A stretch of DNA of 64,000 nucleotides from positions 1 to 64,000 of the forward strand of contig JAFGQN010000222.1 in the NCBI GenBank assembly GCA_016935665.1, read 5' to 3'. The DNA comes from Deltaproteobacteria bacterium. Its GTDB lineage: Bacteria > Myxococcota_A > Polyangia > JAAYKL01. This document shows positions 25,848 to 34,364 of the stretch, piece by piece. A program made the translations under genes and the position numbers. Below the pieces are notes generated by a model. It saw nothing but the letters and a program-made list of their open reading frames with translations. It did not search any database and was not told the DNA's origin. How positions within the stretch are numbered: position 1 is the stretch's first letter; every line of letters starts with the position of its first letter.

Positions 25848-26507
25848 CTACTCCCTCGTCTCTAAAAAATTTTTCAACATGAGAAAATTATCAACAATAT
25901 GTTCGGGATTTCGCTTCAGTATTTCGCATTTGCTTCCATACCCACCCAGTATGATGCAACAGGGAATTCCACTCGAATGGGCGGCTTCGATGTCATTTTC
26001 ATGGTCGCCAATATACATGCAATGGTCCTGTTTAACATTTTTAGTGGACAGAAAATGAATGAGCATTTCTGTCTTTGACATTACTTTTCCTCCAATTGTA
26101 TCCGGACTGATTACTTCAATGAAATAAACGGAAAGATTTTTGTTTTGGAGAATTTTCAACGTCGGCTTTAACGGCTTATTGGTAACACAGTAATTACCTT
26201 TCCCGGCTGCCACCAGGTATTCCAGCACTTTACATGCGCCGTCGATGACTTGAGTTTCATTATATTCGATACTGTCATAAATTTCTCTGAAACGGAAAAT
26301 AATCCTGTCAATCTCCTCTTGTGAAAGCGCAGCGTTACTCCGGGAAAGCATCATCTGCAAAGGAAGTCCAATTACATTCCTGGGTATATCAAAACGTTTG
26401 AATCCGCAGTCATCAATACTTTTTTCTATCGACGCAATGATGTCCGGTGAAGAATCAATCAGTGTGCCATCCAGATCCCAAATGAAGTGCTCAATATTAT
26501 TTATCAT
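25848..26507 (-). CDS. HAD-superfamily sugar phosphatase
   Basis: 219 aa from the ATG at 26507 (a TTG three codons earlier has weaker support). HAD motifs are visible: FIWDLDGTLIDSS (motif I, D10/D12), VTNKPLKP (motif II Thr), and YIGDHENDIEAA (motifs III/IV) with a C1 cap in between. Closest in layout to phosphoglycolate phosphatases. It is the first gene of the minus-strand unit and only two bases separate it from the NeuB-like gene, so it may dephosphorylate the nonulosonate phosphate or its precursor. Confidence 0.85.
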   Translation of the reverse strand: MINNIEHFIWDLDGTLIDSSPDIIASIEKSIDDCGFKRFDIPRNVIGLPLQMMLSRSNAALSQEEIDRIIFRFREIYDSIEYNETQVIDGACKVLEYLVAAGKGNYCVTNKPLKPTLKILQNKNLSVYFIEVISPDTIGGKVMSKTEMLIHFLSTKNVKQDHCMYIGDHENDIEAAHSSGIPCCIILGGYGSKCEILKRNPEHIVDNFLMLKNFLETRE

Positions 26508-26901
26508 GAATTCCAATGCGCCATCCTTAAATCGAGAGTCTGTTTACGGGAGAAACCAGTCTGATAACGCCAATGAGTAACTTTCTGGCAATGTATCCAC
26601 TGTCTCGATTACAAAACCACTGTTTCAATAGTCCGTGATTTCTACAATAAATTTTGTTTACACTATCCGTCATTTTTTTTGGCATTCGCTGTTTTGAAGC
26701 TGCAAAAACCGTATGCTTTTTTGATAATGAGTTTTGATTTGTTGTTTAAAACCTCCACCGATGTCGAAGTTTTCTGTATCAGTTTGTGTAGAATTAGCAT
26801 TATGACACATTATTGGTTTTAATCGATGGTGTTGAGAATAAATTTATAAGATTTTACCTTCTGGTTCTTCAGCCCCATCGCTTTAAACTTCGTGCGAGCC
26901 A
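26508..26901. other. Intergenic region, probable promoter of the HAD-NeuB unit
   Basis: No gene recognised. The A+T-rich part (about 26640-26860) probably contains the promoter of the minus-strand glycan genes and the 3' end of the preceding TMTC unit. I see no clear terminator hairpin or operator. Confidence 0.35.
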
Positions 26902-28650
26902 TCATTTGTTGTTTGAGCTGCCGAGATGGGTTTCGTATTCGAGAATTTCATTGCGTCTTTGTTTTGCCTCGCGTTTTTGTTCTTCTGAATAAGAACCCAA
27001 ACGTTCCGCCAGGTCCAGATATGCGCGTGCCTCTTCAAATCTTTTAAGGCCTCCCAATGCCCCTGCGATTGCGAGACAAATTGGGAAGCTATTGCTTTTT
27101 AGTTTTTCAGCTGATTTAAATGCTGAAAGTGCGGCAGCATAGTTTCTGTCCTGCTCAGCGTATATCAGCCCGAGGCTATACCATGCTGAAAAAGTTGGAA
27201 AAACAGCAACACTTAATTTTAGATTCCTTTTTGCTCGTTCCGGGTCATTGTACTTGTGCAAAAGAACTGAGGCGATTCTTTCCAGTGCAATCGCCTGAAT
27301 AGGAGCCAGTCTTCTCTTTTTCGCTTTGTCATGTGCTTTGAGGTAAAGCGCAAGTGCCTTTGAGTAGTTGCCTTGGTTTTCGTAAGCGAATCCTGTATTG
27401 AAAACCGTATGCGGATGGTTGGGGTTTATTTGATATTCGGCTTGCCACAGGGAAAGCTCTGATTTCCATGCCTGAATGCGAATAAAAGATAGAAGGGCAA
27501 AAGTAAGAACTATTCCCGCAAAAAAAAATTTACTGTATTTGGGGTACTTTAGCAGCAGAAAGGCGCCAGCCAATGCCAGACCCACAGAGGGGATGTACAA
27601 ATATCTCGATGCAAATTCTCCCGACGTTTGTAAAAGGAGCAGAGAAGGTGCGACAGCGACACTCCAGAAGACAAGTCCTGCGGCGATGACAGACGAGACC
27701 CTTAGTTTCACTGCAATTAATATCAACAAGGGGAATAACAGCCAAAAATATGGAGCGCCCGCATATACTGACATTGATGTGATTAAAGATAGCGAACATG
27801 GAAATATTGAAAGGAACAGTGCTGTAAAAAAATCGGCAGGGAAACGAATGACTGCAGTTTGCAGGTGTATGTCCATGCTTCCCTGCAGAACCTTCGCCCT
27901 TATGGCGATGTAAATTCCCAAAACAACCACACTGACAGCGAGTGATAGTAAAGACTTGCGATTTCTAAAACGACGGCTTATCAGCGTGAAAAGTAAAAAA
28001 ACTGGAATCAGAACGCCAGTCTCCTTGCTGAAAATGGCTATTATTGTGAAGAAAATTATTGCCGCAAGGTATTTGACTTTTCCTGATTCGGTCCAGCGTG
28101 CATGGGCGCCGATAGTCGCTATCAGGCAGGGAAGAACAATGATGTCTCCAAGATTGGAGATGAATAGAACTGAGTCAATGCAATATGGCGTTGTTGTAAA
28201 CAGCAGGGCTGCTGCGGCGGAAGCGAATGGGATGCCACCTTCTTGCGAATGATCTGATTCTGATTCAGCCGGATGGAGGAACCAGTGGAGAATGCGTTTA
28301 AATGCAATGAAAACAAGTAAGACGGTTATGCAATGAAGCAGATACTGAAATATTCTATATCCTCTTACGTTAGTTCCAAACAGCTGATATTCAAAATACA
28401 GTATGGCAGTATTTATGGGTCGGTAAAAGGGGATGTCGCGGTTGTCATTGGTAATCGCGTGGAGGTAATTTCGGCTCAGCGAATCTTTTAGCGTGTCAAT
28501 GTTGTGCAGTGCCGGATTGTTTACAATCAGTTCCTTGTCGTCCCAGACGAAAGGATAATTCAGTGTGGGGGCAAACAGCGAGGCAGTTATCGCAACCAGA
28601 GCAATATGATACTTGAATTTCTTTAGCTTTGATTGGACGAGAGTTTTCAT
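26902..28650 (-). CDS. TMTC-like GT-C membrane protein with C-terminal TPRs (third of three)
   Basis: 582 aa; AGGAGC ahead of the ATG. The first loop after membrane segment 1 has the TMTC/GT-C signature FVWDDKELIVNNP (about 34-46) and a later FYRPINTAILYF. About ten membrane segments follow, then a C-terminal domain (about 425-575) with TPR-like repeats (NTGFAYENQGNYSKALALYL, YSLGLIYAEQ, ARAYLDLAERLG). TMTC enzymes are protein O-mannosyltransferases. The ATG overlaps the previous stop by 4 bp. Downstream of pilin genes on the same strand, it is a candidate pilin glycosyltransferase or polymer-handling partner. Confidence 0.83.
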   Translation of the reverse strand: MKTLVQSKLKKFKYHIALVAITASLFAPTLNYPFVWDDKELIVNNPALHNIDTLKDSLSRNYLHAITNDNRDIPFYRPINTAILYFEYQLFGTNVRGYRIFQYLLHCITVLLVFIAFKRILHWFLHPAESESDHSQEGGIPFASAAAALLFTTTPYCIDSVLFISNLGDIIVLPCLIATIGAHARWTESGKVKYLAAIIFFTIIAIFSKETGVLIPVFLLFTLISRRFRNRKSLLSLAVSVVVLGIYIAIRAKVLQGSMDIHLQTAVIRFPADFFTALFLSIFPCSLSLITSMSVYAGAPYFWLLFPLLILIAVKLRVSSVIAAGLVFWSVAVAPSLLLLQTSGEFASRYLYIPSVGLALAGAFLLLKYPKYSKFFFAGIVLTFALLSFIRIQAWKSELSLWQAEYQINPNHPHTVFNTGFAYENQGNYSKALALYLKAHDKAKKRRLAPIQAIALERIASVLLHKYNDPERAKRNLKLSVAVFPTFSAWYSLGLIYAEQDRNYAAALSAFKSAEKLKSNSFPICLAIAGALGGLKRFEEARAYLDLAERLGSYSEEQKREAKQRRNEILEYETHLGSSNNK

Positions 28651-30359
28651 TGCGCTTGCTCCTGAAAGTGAATTTCATCATCGCCATTTTCTGATTTCAG
28701 ATAACTCGAATAGTTTTTGATGCGATTTCGAATTACGTTTTTTTGCTTTTTTGTATGCCAGCGGGCAGTCAATGCCTGTCGCAGAACCCAAATTGCCTCT
28801 TCGGGATGGCCAGCATGGAGGCGGATTTGCGCAAGATTAAAAACGTATTGCAATTCATACTGATTATACCAAAGCGCTTTTTGTATATAATGGGTGGCAA
28901 GGTTGATGTCACCATCTCGACGCAGGACAATCTTACTCAAAATGGCATACTTCATAGCTGCTCTTCGGCCGTACAAAGGACGGTTGTTTTGTTCGAACTC
29001 GATAATCGTTTTCTCTGCCTCGTTGAATTTTTTTCTGCGAATGAGTGCTTCGCAGAGATTTGCCGCATCGACAGCCGAGTGTGGATGATAGAAGTACTCC
29101 GCTGTGTATAGACTTAAGCTGTTATTCCAATCTGATATTCTTATGAACGATAACAATGCCAGAGATACCACGGCAATTGGCAATGCAAAATGGAGTTTTG
29201 TGGTCGCGGCTCGTGAAAAAAATGGAAGGACAGCGATGAGCATCGTAGTCAATGGTATGTTGAAGTAACGAATGGGGATAAAAATGCTTCCCCAATGGCT
29301 GTCTGCTCCCGGCAATGACGGGATAATGACCAGTGCGCTCAGGTACCAGGATAGCATTGAAAAATATCGGATGTTTTTGTTCCCGTGTTTGACTGTCAGC
29401 AACAACAGCGGGAGCAGGACGTATAAAATGCCCCATACCCATGCCGCAATATCTGTATCATGAAGCATAAGATGTGCACCTGCCGGCACAGGCAAAAAAG
29501 TGTGTTTTAGTAATTGTCCCCAGGCAAAAAGCAATAGAATTGGGTCAATCTGGAAGGCTTTGTTAACAAGAGGCGTGAGCTCTCCGGCATTGGTGAGCGT
29601 AATGTTTCGCAGTATTAAAAAAGTTAACACTGGAAGAATTGTTACTGGAAAAAGTATAGCAATGGAACGTTTCGGAATCCTTCCGGCAAATGAGTGTGGT
29701 CGACAGAGTCGAACGGTAAGAATGGCCAATGGTAAAATACCAATACAAAGTATGCCCAATTCCTTTGATGCACATGAAAAAAAAGTTGCCATTGCAATGG
29801 CAGCCGGCAACCCCCTTTTGGGGCAAAGAAGATATTGTATGGATAATGTTAGCGACAGGACCATGAAAAGCAGCGACAGATGGTCTGAGATATTCGAAGC
29901 CATGCACAACACTTCAACGGACAATGGATGGATACAAAAAATCATGCAAACCCAAATTGCCGCGATTTTTTGGGAGGGGCAAATGGTTACAAGGAGCAGG
30001 GCGATAGCAATTCCCGTTGCCAGCAGGGCTATTAGAGACACAGTGTGATAAATCCAGGTCGAACCGCCAATGTTGGCCAGAAGCCAAAGGACGAAACTGG
30101 TCAATGGGCGCCAATAGCCGGGAAGAGGGGCAGTGTTGTAAGATGAATTTTCCCAAAATGGTACGGTTAAAATTTCCCATGGACTTTTGCTAATCATTGT
30201 TTGTTGAAAATCGCGAATGAGAAATACATCATCCCAAACGAGTTCGTTATGAACAACCATTGCACTTGCTGCCACCGTCATAAGTCCCGAAATTATCAGC
30301 GGTGGCAGCTTGCTGTCTGACAAAAGGCGTGATTCAAGTATAGATTTAAAAAAATTCAT
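28647..30359 (-). CDS. TMTC-like GT-C membrane protein (second of three)
   Basis: 570 aa. Signature LVWDDVFLIRDF (about 40-51), then WENSSYNTAPLPGYWRPLTSF. Strongly similar in plan to the upstream 30356 gene, sharing PFWENSS and YWRPxTSFxLW. About ten membrane segments; C-terminal region (about 420-570) is helical and TPR-like (AANLCEALIRRKKFNEAEKT, FNLAQIRLHAGHPEEAI). Overlaps both neighbours by 4 bp, so the three proteins are probably made together. Probably uses a polyprenyl-phosphate sugar in the periplasm. Confidence 0.83.
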   Translation of the reverse strand: MNFFKSILESRLLSDSKLPPLIISGLMTVAASAMVVHNELVWDDVFLIRDFQQTMISKSPWEILTVPFWENSSYNTAPLPGYWRPLTSFVLWLLANIGGSTWIYHTVSLIALLATGIAIALLLVTICPSQKIAAIWVCMIFCIHPLSVEVLCMASNISDHLSLLFMVLSLTLSIQYLLCPKRGLPAAIAMATFFSCASKELGILCIGILPLAILTVRLCRPHSFAGRIPKRSIAILFPVTILPVLTFLILRNITLTNAGELTPLVNKAFQIDPILLLFAWGQLLKHTFLPVPAGAHLMLHDTDIAAWVWGILYVLLPLLLLTVKHGNKNIRYFSMLSWYLSALVIIPSLPGADSHWGSIFIPIRYFNIPLTTMLIAVLPFFSRAATTKLHFALPIAVVSLALLSFIRISDWNNSLSLYTAEYFYHPHSAVDAANLCEALIRRKKFNEAEKTIIEFEQNNRPLYGRRAAMKYAILSKIVLRRDGDINLATHYIQKALWYNQYELQYVFNLAQIRLHAGHPEEAIWVLRQALTARWHTKKQKNVIRNRIKNYSSYLKSENGDDEIHFQEQAQ

Positions 30360-32023
30360 TTTTCACCAACATTTTTGCTGGCGTCAATTTGCATTATTTC
30401 ATTTCTTAAATTTAACAGGTATTTCTTTTGCTGAGTAGAAAACTGACGGTTGCCAACTGCGGACTTCAGCAGTATCGCCGCATCATCCCTGCGTCCTTCA
30501 GCGGCGAGAATTATGGCAAACCTTTCTATGAATTTGATTTTGTTGGGATTAATTGAAATAGATTTTTGGGCCAGCATATGGGCCGTTTGCAGATCGCCAT
30601 CTCTTCCAAATGATATTTCTGATCTGATAGAGGAAATATCCGCTTCCATCAATCTGCGTTGCGCTTGATATTTTTTTTCAAAATCGTTCAACAGTTTTTC
30701 GGCATCTGTGAACGCATGAATCCCTATGAGTGCTTCAGCCAGATTGATGGTTCGGTCGGGTGAATCCGGAGAAGCCGCCACTTCTGATGAAAAAAGCGAT
30801 ATACTGTCTTTCCACTGGGAAATCCTGATGTAGGCATTTGATGCCAGCGTTGCTGTAATCAACGGTAGCAAATAGAAAAGTTTTGACGATGACAGGCGGC
30901 GAGATACGATTGGCGTAAGCGCAATTAAATATCCGGGCAATGCCAGGTGAAAATATCTGACAGGAATTTCGACAAATTTGTCGGAGGGAAGGACGGCGAA
31001 AAGGGAGGGAATGAGTAAAAGATGTGCTGCACATAACCCAAAAACTATTTGCGCGAATTTTGACGATTTTTTATGTGCTATGACAATTGTGACGATGGTT
31101 GTCAGAATAGCAACTGAAGAAAGTAGAATATGCAGGACGTGTGCTTCCATTGCACCAGCAGTGGTACCGGATGGTGCAAAACACACGATTTTTTCTATGG
31201 CAAGCCCAATTCCAAAAAAGATCGACGTCAAGAATGTCGCGTCCATGGATTTCGAGATCACTGCGTCGCTACTTGCCAATACAAAATGGCGCAAGATAAG
31301 AAAGGCGATAGCGGGCACGATACATGAACACCACAATTCTGTTTTTTGTTTTGCTGTCAGCTTTACCCAATCGAGATGCTGAGGCAGTTTCCTAAGTAGT
31401 GCAAACCCTGTTGGAATGATTGCCGCAATGAGACCAAATTCTTTTGACGAGCACGAAAGAAATACCAGAGTACTGATAATAAACAAGCGGATTCCACCCG
31501 GGTTTTTAATGTATTTCAAAATATGATAGAATGCGCTCCAGAAAAAAATCAAGGCAAGATGGTCAGAAATGTTCGCTGCCATGCAGGTTACTTCTGCCGT
31601 TAAAGGATGTGACAGATACAGCAGACCCGCCCATTTTGCGAAATGGGTAATCTCGGGAGGAGAGAGAAATGTTTTTGCAAAAAAATATATAGTAATAGAT
31701 GCCAGTATCGCTGCGAGCAGGGATACCCCATGGAACATCCAGGGGGCTTGATGAATCAGGCTTACCCCCCAGAGGATAAACGACGTCATGGGGCGCCAGT
31801 AGTTCATTAGAGGTTCTTCGACAAACGACGAATTTTCCCAGAAGGGACGTGTGAGTATTTCCGACAATGTCGTCCATTTTCCAAGAAGTGGGTTATTGTC
31901 GATGATATATATATCATCCCATGTGAGTTGGTTGAAGACCACCGGAAAGATTGCAAGGAGCGTGACCGTTGTGGATACTGAAAATATGATTTGGCGCTTG
32001 TTAAGAAACGAATTTTCGTTCAT
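30356..32023 (-). CDS. TMTC-like GT-C membrane protein (first of three)
   Basis: 555 aa from the ATG at 32023; an in-frame ATG at 32068 would add 15 residues but paralogue alignment (about 35-40 residues before the W-D-D motif) and odd composition argue against it. Neither start has a good ribosome site. Signature LTWDDIYIIDNNPLLG, then PFWENSS and YWRPMTSFILW. Membrane segments fill the middle and a TPR-like tail closes it (TINLAEALIGIHAFTDAEKL, RFAIILAAEGRRDDAAIL). Same family as the two downstream genes. It comes 61 bases after the TPR-like gene at 32084. Confidence 0.8.
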   Translation of the reverse strand: MNENSFLNKRQIIFSVSTTVTLLAIFPVVFNQLTWDDIYIIDNNPLLGKWTTLSEILTRPFWENSSFVEEPLMNYWRPMTSFILWGVSLIHQAPWMFHGVSLLAAILASITIYFFAKTFLSPPEITHFAKWAGLLYLSHPLTAEVTCMAANISDHLALIFFWSAFYHILKYIKNPGGIRLFIISTLVFLSCSSKEFGLIAAIIPTGFALLRKLPQHLDWVKLTAKQKTELWCSCIVPAIAFLILRHFVLASSDAVISKSMDATFLTSIFFGIGLAIEKIVCFAPSGTTAGAMEAHVLHILLSSVAILTTIVTIVIAHKKSSKFAQIVFGLCAAHLLLIPSLFAVLPSDKFVEIPVRYFHLALPGYLIALTPIVSRRLSSSKLFYLLPLITATLASNAYIRISQWKDSISLFSSEVAASPDSPDRTINLAEALIGIHAFTDAEKLLNDFEKKYQAQRRLMEADISSIRSEISFGRDGDLQTAHMLAQKSISINPNKIKFIERFAIILAAEGRRDDAAILLKSAVGNRQFSTQQKKYLLNLRNEIMQIDASKNVGEK

Positions 32024-32083
32024 GAGTCTGCTTGTCTTCTGGTGCCACATCACTGAATAAAAATGCATGGTGCATTGGCATTT

Positions 32084-32962
32084 TCAGGGGGCCAGAATCA
32101 TAAAGAGGTCAAAGGGGATAAAGTTCATATCTTTTTGCCAACGATCGTATAGCTCGTTATATTTTAAAAAATCCTTTTGCGCCTGGTCGTCAAGTAGAAC
32201 AGATAGCTCCCTGGTGAGATTGTCTCTGATTTCGGGCGGTTGTTCCTGGACGAGCATTGCCTGGAGGTGTTGTATGACCAGTTCATCCATCCCTTCCTTT
32301 TCAAGAAGGCCCGAAGCGAGCATTGAAGCATAACCGGGGGCATTGCTCATATTGGATGCCTTTTGAATGATCATTGTGCCCTTTCTTTTAAACTTTCTTT
32401 TTTCGGTTTCATTTTTTACGAATGGCAGCATTTCGTAATAGTATAGAAAGCCCAGGTGGAACATCAGTTCACCATCGGCTGGAAAATACTGTAGCCCCTT
32501 TTGCAGGATTGCAGCTGACATCTCAACCGTTTCCCGACTGATGATGCCCTTGTGATAAAGCGTCAATCTGGCACCGTGGAGATAAGCCGCATGAAAGTGC
32601 GTATCGAGGGATGTCACTGCCTGTATGTAATCCACGCTGTTGTTTTTGTCGCCGCTGGCGATGACTTTGGGATTCGGCAATTCCGTCGCTTGTGATTTGT
32701 CGGGTACGGCCTTTTTGGAACTGGTAGCAAAGTAGAGAATAAATTTGACCCACAGTGCACTGGCCAAGGCTTCATTGTATCCCATACAAAACGCCTGTAG
32801 CCATCCCGAAGAGGGAAGGTAATAGATTTCTGATTCTTTTTGCGAAGTCTCGAAAGCCTTCCGGGCATGTGGCTGCACCAGCAATGCACAAATAAAACAA
32901 ACGACAAGTGCTGCACCGAAAAAAAACTGATTCTTGCTGGACATGAACACAATGTAGCGCAT
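32084..32962 (-). CDS. Membrane-anchored TPR-like protein
   Basis: About 292 aa from the ATG at 32962; a TTG at 32980 and ATG at 32944 are alternatives and none has a strong ribosome site. One N-terminal membrane segment (QFFFGAALVVCFICALLV) precedes a periplasmic helical domain with TPR-like hairpins (AVTSLDTHFHAAYLHGARL, GLQYFPADGELMFHLGFLYY). No enzymatic motif seen. It lies between the pilins and three TMTC-like genes and may act as assembly or docking factor for that system. Function not assigned. Confidence 0.68.
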   Translation of the reverse strand: MRYIVFMSSKNQFFFGAALVVCFICALLVQPHARKAFETSQKESEIYYLPSSGWLQAFCMGYNEALASALWVKFILYFATSSKKAVPDKSQATELPNPKVIASGDKNNSVDYIQAVTSLDTHFHAAYLHGARLTLYHKGIISRETVEMSAAILQKGLQYFPADGELMFHLGFLYYYEMLPFVKNETEKRKFKRKGTMIIQKASNMSNAPGYASMLASGLLEKEGMDELVIQHLQAMLVQEQPPEIRDNLTRELSVLLDDQAQKDFLKYNELYDRWQKDMNFIPFDLFMILAP

Positions 32963-33022
32963 TGCGACAAACTCGACCAATAAATGTTTGGATATAATGG
33001 ATTTATTATGTTGGAAGAGGGG

Positions 33023-33577
33023 TTACTCGAGAGGATCGACTTTATAGATACCGGAAGAGCCGTGAATTTCGCCACCAACCACTTCCGCATCGCGACGGAA
33101 TTCGGAATAGTTCGCGTCTCCGTCCAGATTTCCCCTCGCCGCCGCAGTGAATACCGCAGTGGAAATCGCACAGCCATTCGTCCCTGCAGTGACATTTACA
33201 CCGAATGAATAAGCATACAGATGGTTATCGGACATCGCGAAATCCAGAGCCTCCCATGTTTTTTCGCCATACCATGCCGATGGTGTTGCAATGTACTCAC
33301 CGTCGCCGGGGGTGGCACTCGGATACCAGGTATGCGCAGAAGGCAGACATCGGGTTGTGGATTGGGCACTCACGCCGCTGGCCACATGTTTCTTCTCGAA
33401 GTACGCCACAGCTCCCTCATACATCCGGTCCACATTCACCGTCGCTTCGGATGTTTTGGCGCGTTTCATGTAGTTAATGAAGGCTGGGATGGCCACCGCG
33501 GCAAGGATACCGAGTATTGCAACCACAATCATCAACTCAATGAGGGTGAACCCACGTTTTTTCAATAGATTTCTCAT
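33023..33577 (-). CDS. pilA: Type IV pilin (class III signal), PilA-like
   Basis: 184 aa; AGGAGG precedes the ATG. The class III leader MRNLLKKRG is cut before F10, giving [20 protein letters not shown] with the conserved Glu at mature position 5. The rest is a globular head with two Cys ([15 protein letters not shown]) that may form the pilin disulfide. The head is Ser/Thr/Ala-rich, as suits an O-glycosylated pilin. It follows a second pilin on the same strand by 85 bp and precedes the TPR-like and TMTC-like genes. Cleavage and methylation would need PilD, not present in this window. Confidence 0.92.
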   Translation of the reverse strand: MRNLLKKRGFTLIELMIVVAILGILAAVAIPAFINYMKRAKTSEATVNVDRMYEGAVAYFEKKHVASGVSAQSTTRCLPSAHTWYPSATPGDGEYIATPSAWYGEKTWEALDFAMSDNHLYAYSFGVNVTAGTNGCAISTAVFTAAARGNLDGDANYSEFRRDAEVVGGEIHGSSGIYKVDPLE

Positions 33578-33662
33578 TTTCTCACCTCCTGCGACGGCAC
33601 CTTCTCTATGCCGGTCGTTTTGTTAACCCTCCCGGGGGGAAGGGAAAATTGATTTTTTTAAA

Positions 33663-34181
33663 TCAGGGACATGCCACTGTGTCCAGTGCAACGATGCTTG
33701 CCTTGCCATGATAAATTTCGAAGCCACCGCATGTGCCGTCGCCGTTTAAATCTTCTGCGGCACGGGCGGCGAACCAGAAATCACTGGCAGTATTGATTCC
33801 TGTGCCATCGAAGATGCCCAGATCTGCATCGTCCGATGGAATCCCCGCCAAAATGTAATACGAGTAAAACAAATCATTGTCCGGGCGCACACCCAATTGA
33901 TCCCAGTTGTCGTTGCGCGTCCAGAGTCGGCCAATAGCACCGGGGTTGTCGTCCGGACGCCAGGCGCCATCGGTTGCATATTGTCTGAAGGTAGCGCGAT
34001 AGGCTTCCTGTTTGATTCGAATATCAGAAAGGACACTGGTGGCCTCCGCGGCGTGGGCGCGAGCTACATAGCGTCGATACGCAACCATGGCAACGGATGC
34101 CAGAATGCCCAGGATGCCCACCACAATCATGAGCTCTATTAATGTGAATCCTGAATTTTTAATGGTTGTTTTTTTTATCAT
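33663..34181 (-). CDS. Second type IV pilin-like protein
   Basis: 172 aa from the ATG at 34181 (a GTG four codons earlier overlaps the GAGGA ribosome site). Leader MIKKTTIKNSG is followed by [20 protein letters not shown], with Glu5 of the mature form. The head differs from the first pilin: many aromatic and charged residues (WTRNDNWDQLG, ASDFWFAARAAEDLNGDG), Cys in GTCGGF and a C-terminal ACP. It is a pilin by signal and size; whether major or minor cannot be told. An exact sigma-54-type promoter lies immediately upstream. Confidence 0.9.
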   Translation of the reverse strand: MIKKTTIKNSGFTLIELMIVVGILGILASVAMVAYRRYVARAHAAEATSVLSDIRIKQEAYRATFRQYATDGAWRPDDNPGAIGRLWTRNDNWDQLGVRPDNDLFYSYYILAGIPSDDADLGIFDGTGINTASDFWFAARAAEDLNGDGTCGGFEIYHGKASIVALDTVACP

Positions 34182-34198
34182 GCTGTTCCTCACTCAGA

Positions 34199-34213
34199 GC
34201 AAGTTGGGTGCCA
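34199..34213 (-). promoter_or_regulatory. Sigma-54 (-24/-12) promoter of the pilin operon
   Basis: On the minus strand the sequence is TGGCAC-CCAAC-TTGC followed by T, an exact match to TGGCAC-N5-TTGCW. It is directed at the pilin gene starting at 34181 and sits beside a PilR-like sigma-54 activator gene. With start expected about 12 bases after the GC element (near 34187), the mRNA leader would be only around 6 bases, so the visible GAGGA would be largely outside the transcript. Confidence 0.82.
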
Positions 34214-34364
34214 ATTATGCGAAAACGATTATTTTTTCACAAATATGGCAAAAGCCCCGGGTGAAATCCAGAATTTTCGAAAAATTATTTCTTGTTGTGA
34301 TACTCATTTTCAATAACTGTCGTTCGCAAGTTTCATAAATGGTCATTTTGTATCGTTGTTAGGA

